NCBI RefSeq assembly: GCF_009905375.1
Contig: NC_133652.1
Location: forward strand, 20,657,262-20,721,261
Source of the DNA: Apium graveolens
Lineage: Eukaryota; Streptophyta; Magnoliopsida; Apiales; Apiaceae
Reading direction: 5' to 3'
DNA: 64,000 bases
Shown here one piece after another: positions 60,449 to 64,000 of this stretch. Position 1 is the first letter of the stretch; the number at the start of each line of letters is the position of its first letter. The translations under genes and the position numbers were made by a program. The notes under the pieces were generated by a model. That model ran no database searches and was not told the DNA's origin. It worked only from the letters and a program-made list of their open reading frames with translations.

Positions 60449-60777
60449 GACTATAAAAAATGTCTCAACAAAATTCTGAATGAAAATATAGCTCTTATGA
60501 AAAAGAATCAACTGCAAAAGCATAACTTTAGTTATTTGCATTAGTCAACTGCAAAAATATAACCCTGATTATACACATTAAGTATGATTCAACGACATCA
60601 TTCAACCGGATCTACATTATAAATACTTAGAGCCAAAAGTACATCACTCCTAATATTTTATATTCGGGCACTATAAAAAATATGCTTTTTCTATATTATG
60701 AATCTCTTGTGAATTTCTAAAACTAATAATAGTAACTACGCAACCCAAAAGGTGAAACTAGGCAGTCAAAAGTGTTA

Positions 60778-61572
60778 TCAGTGTTCATTATGTAAATCAT
60801 CAAACATATGTTCATCAATAAAGAATGGTTCCTCGTCTTTAGAAAAAAAAATCTTCATCGAATTCTTTAATTGGATCATTACAGATGTTTGTTTCATTGT
60901 ACGCGATTGTAGAACTTTCAGACTCATTATCGCCACCATCCACAATCCACTATTGAGCCATCCGAACATCAATTGCTAATAATGGATCACAATTTTCCTT
61001 CAACTTTTTATTCTTGTTAAGAAGCTTAAGATTAAACTTGACATATACAAAATCATTCAATCTCTCTGAATCCAGCATATTCCTCTTTTTGGTATAAATG
61101 TAACAATAAAAATATAGATTTCAAAAACCCGATGACCTTATATTATAAGCGAGCATAAATAGTACAACAATGATTTAACAATTACAAACCCCTCCAAAGA
61201 TGCTCCAATTTCTCTCGCATCCCGAAAAACTTGTGGTGAGGCCAAGTATTTTCATTGCCATTTTTTGTAAATTTGGTGTCTGAGATCCATAACTACATCA
61301 CCAAGCAACTATCATGACAAAGAATAATTAAAACTGATGAATTTTACTTTAACCATAAATGGAACAATTAAGTGAAAGATGACATATATTTAAAGTTATT
61401 ACCTAGTTTAAAATCGTCATCATTTTTAATTCTTCCCGAAATGGCTATTTTTTTTGAAAATATACCTTCCATTACCTTTTACTTGTGCAACTCAATATTA
61501 GATACCACATTTTGAGTTTGAAAATCAATAGGGAAGAAAGTCTCGACACAAGTTATGAATACTCCCATGTAA
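60778..61572 (-). pseudogene. hAT-family transposase C-terminal remnant
   Basis: On the minus strand from about 61572: ITCVETFFPIDFQTQ, then ELHK, a stop, KVMEGIFSKKIAISGRI. After an intron-like gap come YGSQTPNLQKMAMKILGLTTSFSGCERNWSIF and, after another intron-like gap, KRNMLDSERLNDFVYVKFN. Finally CDPLLAIDVRMAQ, a stop, WIVDGGDNESE and an acidic tail ending at 60778. The SGCERNWS and LNDFVYVKFN blocks are hallmarks of the dimerisation region of BED-type plant hAT transposases. Stops and a frameshift near 60845 show decay. The N-terminal BED finger and first catalytic part are absent from the window. Confidence 0.82.
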
Positions 61573-62715
61573 TTAGACCCAGTTCTTTTTGTGTCGGTCT
61601 TTTTTTGTATGTATAATAATTGATATGTTATTGACTTTCTCGATTTCTGACCCGACTTTTGACTAATATCAACAAAACATATATTGCCTGGCTAGGTGTT
61701 AGATCGACAACATCTCTCCGGCCGACATTTCGACCGATTTATCGGTTAATACGCCGATTTCTACAACAGTGTCGGAAGTTTGGTATACATAACAAGTATA
61801 ATGCCAATACATCAAATATAAGAGAATTTAAGCTATTTTATACATAAAAAAATATGATAAACGATGATAACACTTCCCAAAAATTTATCATTGTTTTCTT
61901 AAAAGTGGTCGATATAAAAATAATTTATGATTTTCTTTTCAAGAAACTTACCTAAATTTCTATGTATTTCCTTCTTTACCTAGACTCTTATATCTGAAAT
62001 TTTCTTGTATTGGAAGCTAAAATATCACGAGTAATATATTTGTTATATAAAAAGTTAACAAAAATTTAAAATCCCAAAAGAATATTATATTGAAAGCTTA
62101 TGAAGTAAAAAAGTATTTTTTTTACAGTTTTGATTTCGGCACTATTTATTATACAAGATTATATTAATTAATTAAAAATAGGAGTTTGATTAATAAATAA
62201 ATTTTAAAAATATATGCATATGAAATGATCAACTAATTATGATCTGATTTTTTTTAAGATCTTACGGTTTTTGACCAAGATGGTAGCGGGACTAACATTA
62301 AAAATTAAAATTTTGGGATTATTCAAGTAATCACACGAGCACTCAAGCATAGCTTTTATTTTATATTTTCCGTTATTCTTTCTTCATATCACAATTTCCG
62401 AAACCATGCATGAACTCCGGTTAAATGATACTATATTATATATCAGTACAATATATTTTTGAGAACATATCTTTCGGACCAAAGAAATATACATTCTAAT
62501 AATCTGAATTATATTTAAAATACTATGATATCCATGGCAATTGTGTAAATTAAAACAGAACAAAGGTCAAAATTGTAACACTAAACTTCACCTATATCAC
62601 TCCCCTTCTCTCCGATCCAAACCTCCCCTCATCGTCATTCTCCGTTCCGATCTCGGATTGTTTCCCTCAATTTATATCTATAAATTATACATACAGATAC
62701 ATACATCATATAACA
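61573..62715. other. Upstream region of the TMEM214-like gene
   Basis: AT-rich DNA without a recognisable exon. The last 150 bp turn C-rich (CCCCTTCTCTCCGATCC), as in a 5' leader. Confidence 0.5.
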
Positions 62716-64000
62716 ATGGAAGGCAAGCTCAATTCATTCGATTCAAACCAAATTGAAGAAGCCGAAGCTAACAATCACGGCTGGCAAAAAGTGACTTACG
62801 CTAAGAAGCACAAGAAGCAGTCGGCGAAAAAACCGGATTCCGGCAGGATTGTGTCCAACGGATCCGCCGTGCACGGAGGCGACGGTGTTTTCACGACGCT
62901 GGAGAAGCAGTCGGAGGAGCGGCGCCGGAGAATTGAGGCTCAGAGAGCGGCGATTGATTCCGATGATGCGCCGGTGAGATCGGTGAAGCAGCGATCGGAT
63001 GTTGATGATGATGATAGTGATGGTGAGGTAGGTAAAGGTGTGCAGAATGGAGTACAGGCTGAAGAGAAGAAACCGAAGGTGAAGAAAGTGAAGAAACCGA
63101 AGGTTACGATTGCGGAAGCTGCTGCGAAGATTGATGCTGATGATTTGGCTGCATTTCTCGCTGATATTTCCGTGAGTTTGTTTGCTCGGTTTCGTAATTT
63201 TTGATTTTTATTGAGTTTTGATGAATTTATGTTTGAATTATTGATAATCTTGATTAAGTGATAATTTTCAGATTTTAGTGGATGCGTATGCGTTTTTTGT
63301 TTTGATTAATTGATAAAAAAAATGTTGATGTGATGTGAACTTATTGATGTTTTAGACAAATGAATATTTGAAAGAGGTGATTTTTATGATTGTTGGTTGT
63401 GTTGTGATTGCTTTGCAGGCATCTTATGAATCTCAGCAGGATATTCAGATGATGCGGTTCGCGGATTATTTTGGTAGGGCATTTTCAGCTGTGAGTGCGT
63501 CTCAGTTTCCATGGACTAAGTTGTTCAGAGAGTCCGCTATTAGGAAGATAGCAGATGTGAGTTGGTTTTCTTATTTTCAATTGTGATTTTTTTACTTATT
63601 CTTAGAGATATGGTATTTAGTAGTTTCCTTTTTATATGATTTAATTAATCATGACCGGCCTCATTGACTTTAACCTTGGCGGTTTTCTCATTTATCCTTG
63701 TAGACCTTCCTCTAGTGGTTGAATTTCTGTAGGATTTTGTTTTAAGGAGACTCTTGTTATACTTACAATTTAATCTGTTATTGATGTTTGGAACTAAAAT
63801 TGTGCGGTTGTTGGGAGTTGAGATCGTATCAACCATTAAGTCCTCTACTTTTTAATGCATTAAATGATATATATACAGTACACAACGCAGCGCTCTTTTA
63901 CACTGTTAATACAACCTTTCACACTGTTGAAACAAATGCATGCTAATTGGTGTTAGAATCTGTATGATAGTTTTCATAAAATAAAACTTTTAAGTGAAAA
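62716..64000 (+). CDS. TMEM214-like protein, 5' part (gene runs off the edge)
   Basis: Exon 1 is 62716-63171 (152 codons) and exon 2 63419-63556 (46 codons), both with GTGAGT donors. No third exon is seen before 64000, so the gene continues beyond the window. The N-terminus has HGWQKVTYAKKHKKQ, then a charged linker and a Lys-rich run (KKPKVKKVKKPKVT). Next come the conserved AEAAAKIDADDLAAFLADIS and, in exon 2, ASYESQQDIQMMRFADYFGRAFS and FPWTKLFRES. These match the N-terminal half of plant TMEM214 homologues, ER-membrane-associated proteins; the animal relative is linked to stress-induced caspase recruitment. The membrane segments lie in the missing C-terminal half. The function in plants is unclear. 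Confidence 0.92.

Noticed and set aside
1..64000. CRISPR arrays, bacterial operons, rRNA genes
   Set aside because: None were seen; spliced genes and plant transposons show this is eukaryotic nuclear DNA.

Overview
The window is nuclear DNA from a flowering plant, most likely a eudicot. It is AT-rich, its genes are sparse and carry GT-AG introns, and the gene products belong to typical plant families: a DELLA repressor, a C2-domain CAR protein, an MLP/Bet v 1 protein and a plant TMEM214 homologue. It also holds plant-type Stowaway, Tourist, hAT, Helitron, copia and gypsy elements. I cannot name the species.

Host genes, left to right: an MLP-like (Bet v 1 superfamily) gene (8195-8886, +); a CAR-type C2-domain gene (13219-9990, -), linked by family to ABA receptor recruitment; a small DUF7054-like gene with a well-formed upstream ORF (24005-24984, +); an apparently intact intronless DELLA gene (32569-30941, -), the gibberellin-response repressor; a decayed BCCIP-family gene (44070-40344, -) with nonsense, frameshift and transposon damage; and the 5' part of a TMEM214-like gene (62716 to beyond the right edge, +). 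These genes look unrelated and do not form a pathway cluster.

Most of the rest is mobile DNA. A MULE transposase pseudogene lies at 1165-3706 beside unusual ATGCGTA-rich and tandem-repeat DNA. A nest fills 14.5-21.8 kb: an old Tourist-like MITE holds a Stowaway MITE, a second Tourist-like MITE split by a 5.6-kb copia element with a perfect 5-bp target duplication, and a third Tourist-like MITE that holds another Stowaway. Helitron ends occur near 6.2, 22.4, 41.2-41.9, 54.4-55.8 and 57.4-59.0 kb. A tRNA-derived SINE and a hAT transposase remnant lie near the right end.

The most striking structure is 45651-53769. It is a single gypsy-like LTR insertion with a 5-bp target duplication (ATCGA), but it has three LTRs. 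About 2.97 kb of LTR, leader and gag is present twice, head to head (47156-50129 and 50803-53769), around a 673-bp RNase H spacer. A promoter-like block (G-box and TATA) lies directly upstream and points into the arms. Read-through transcription would give a long hairpin RNA, so this is a candidate natural retrotransposon-silencing locus. That function is inference; the geometry is visible in the sequence.
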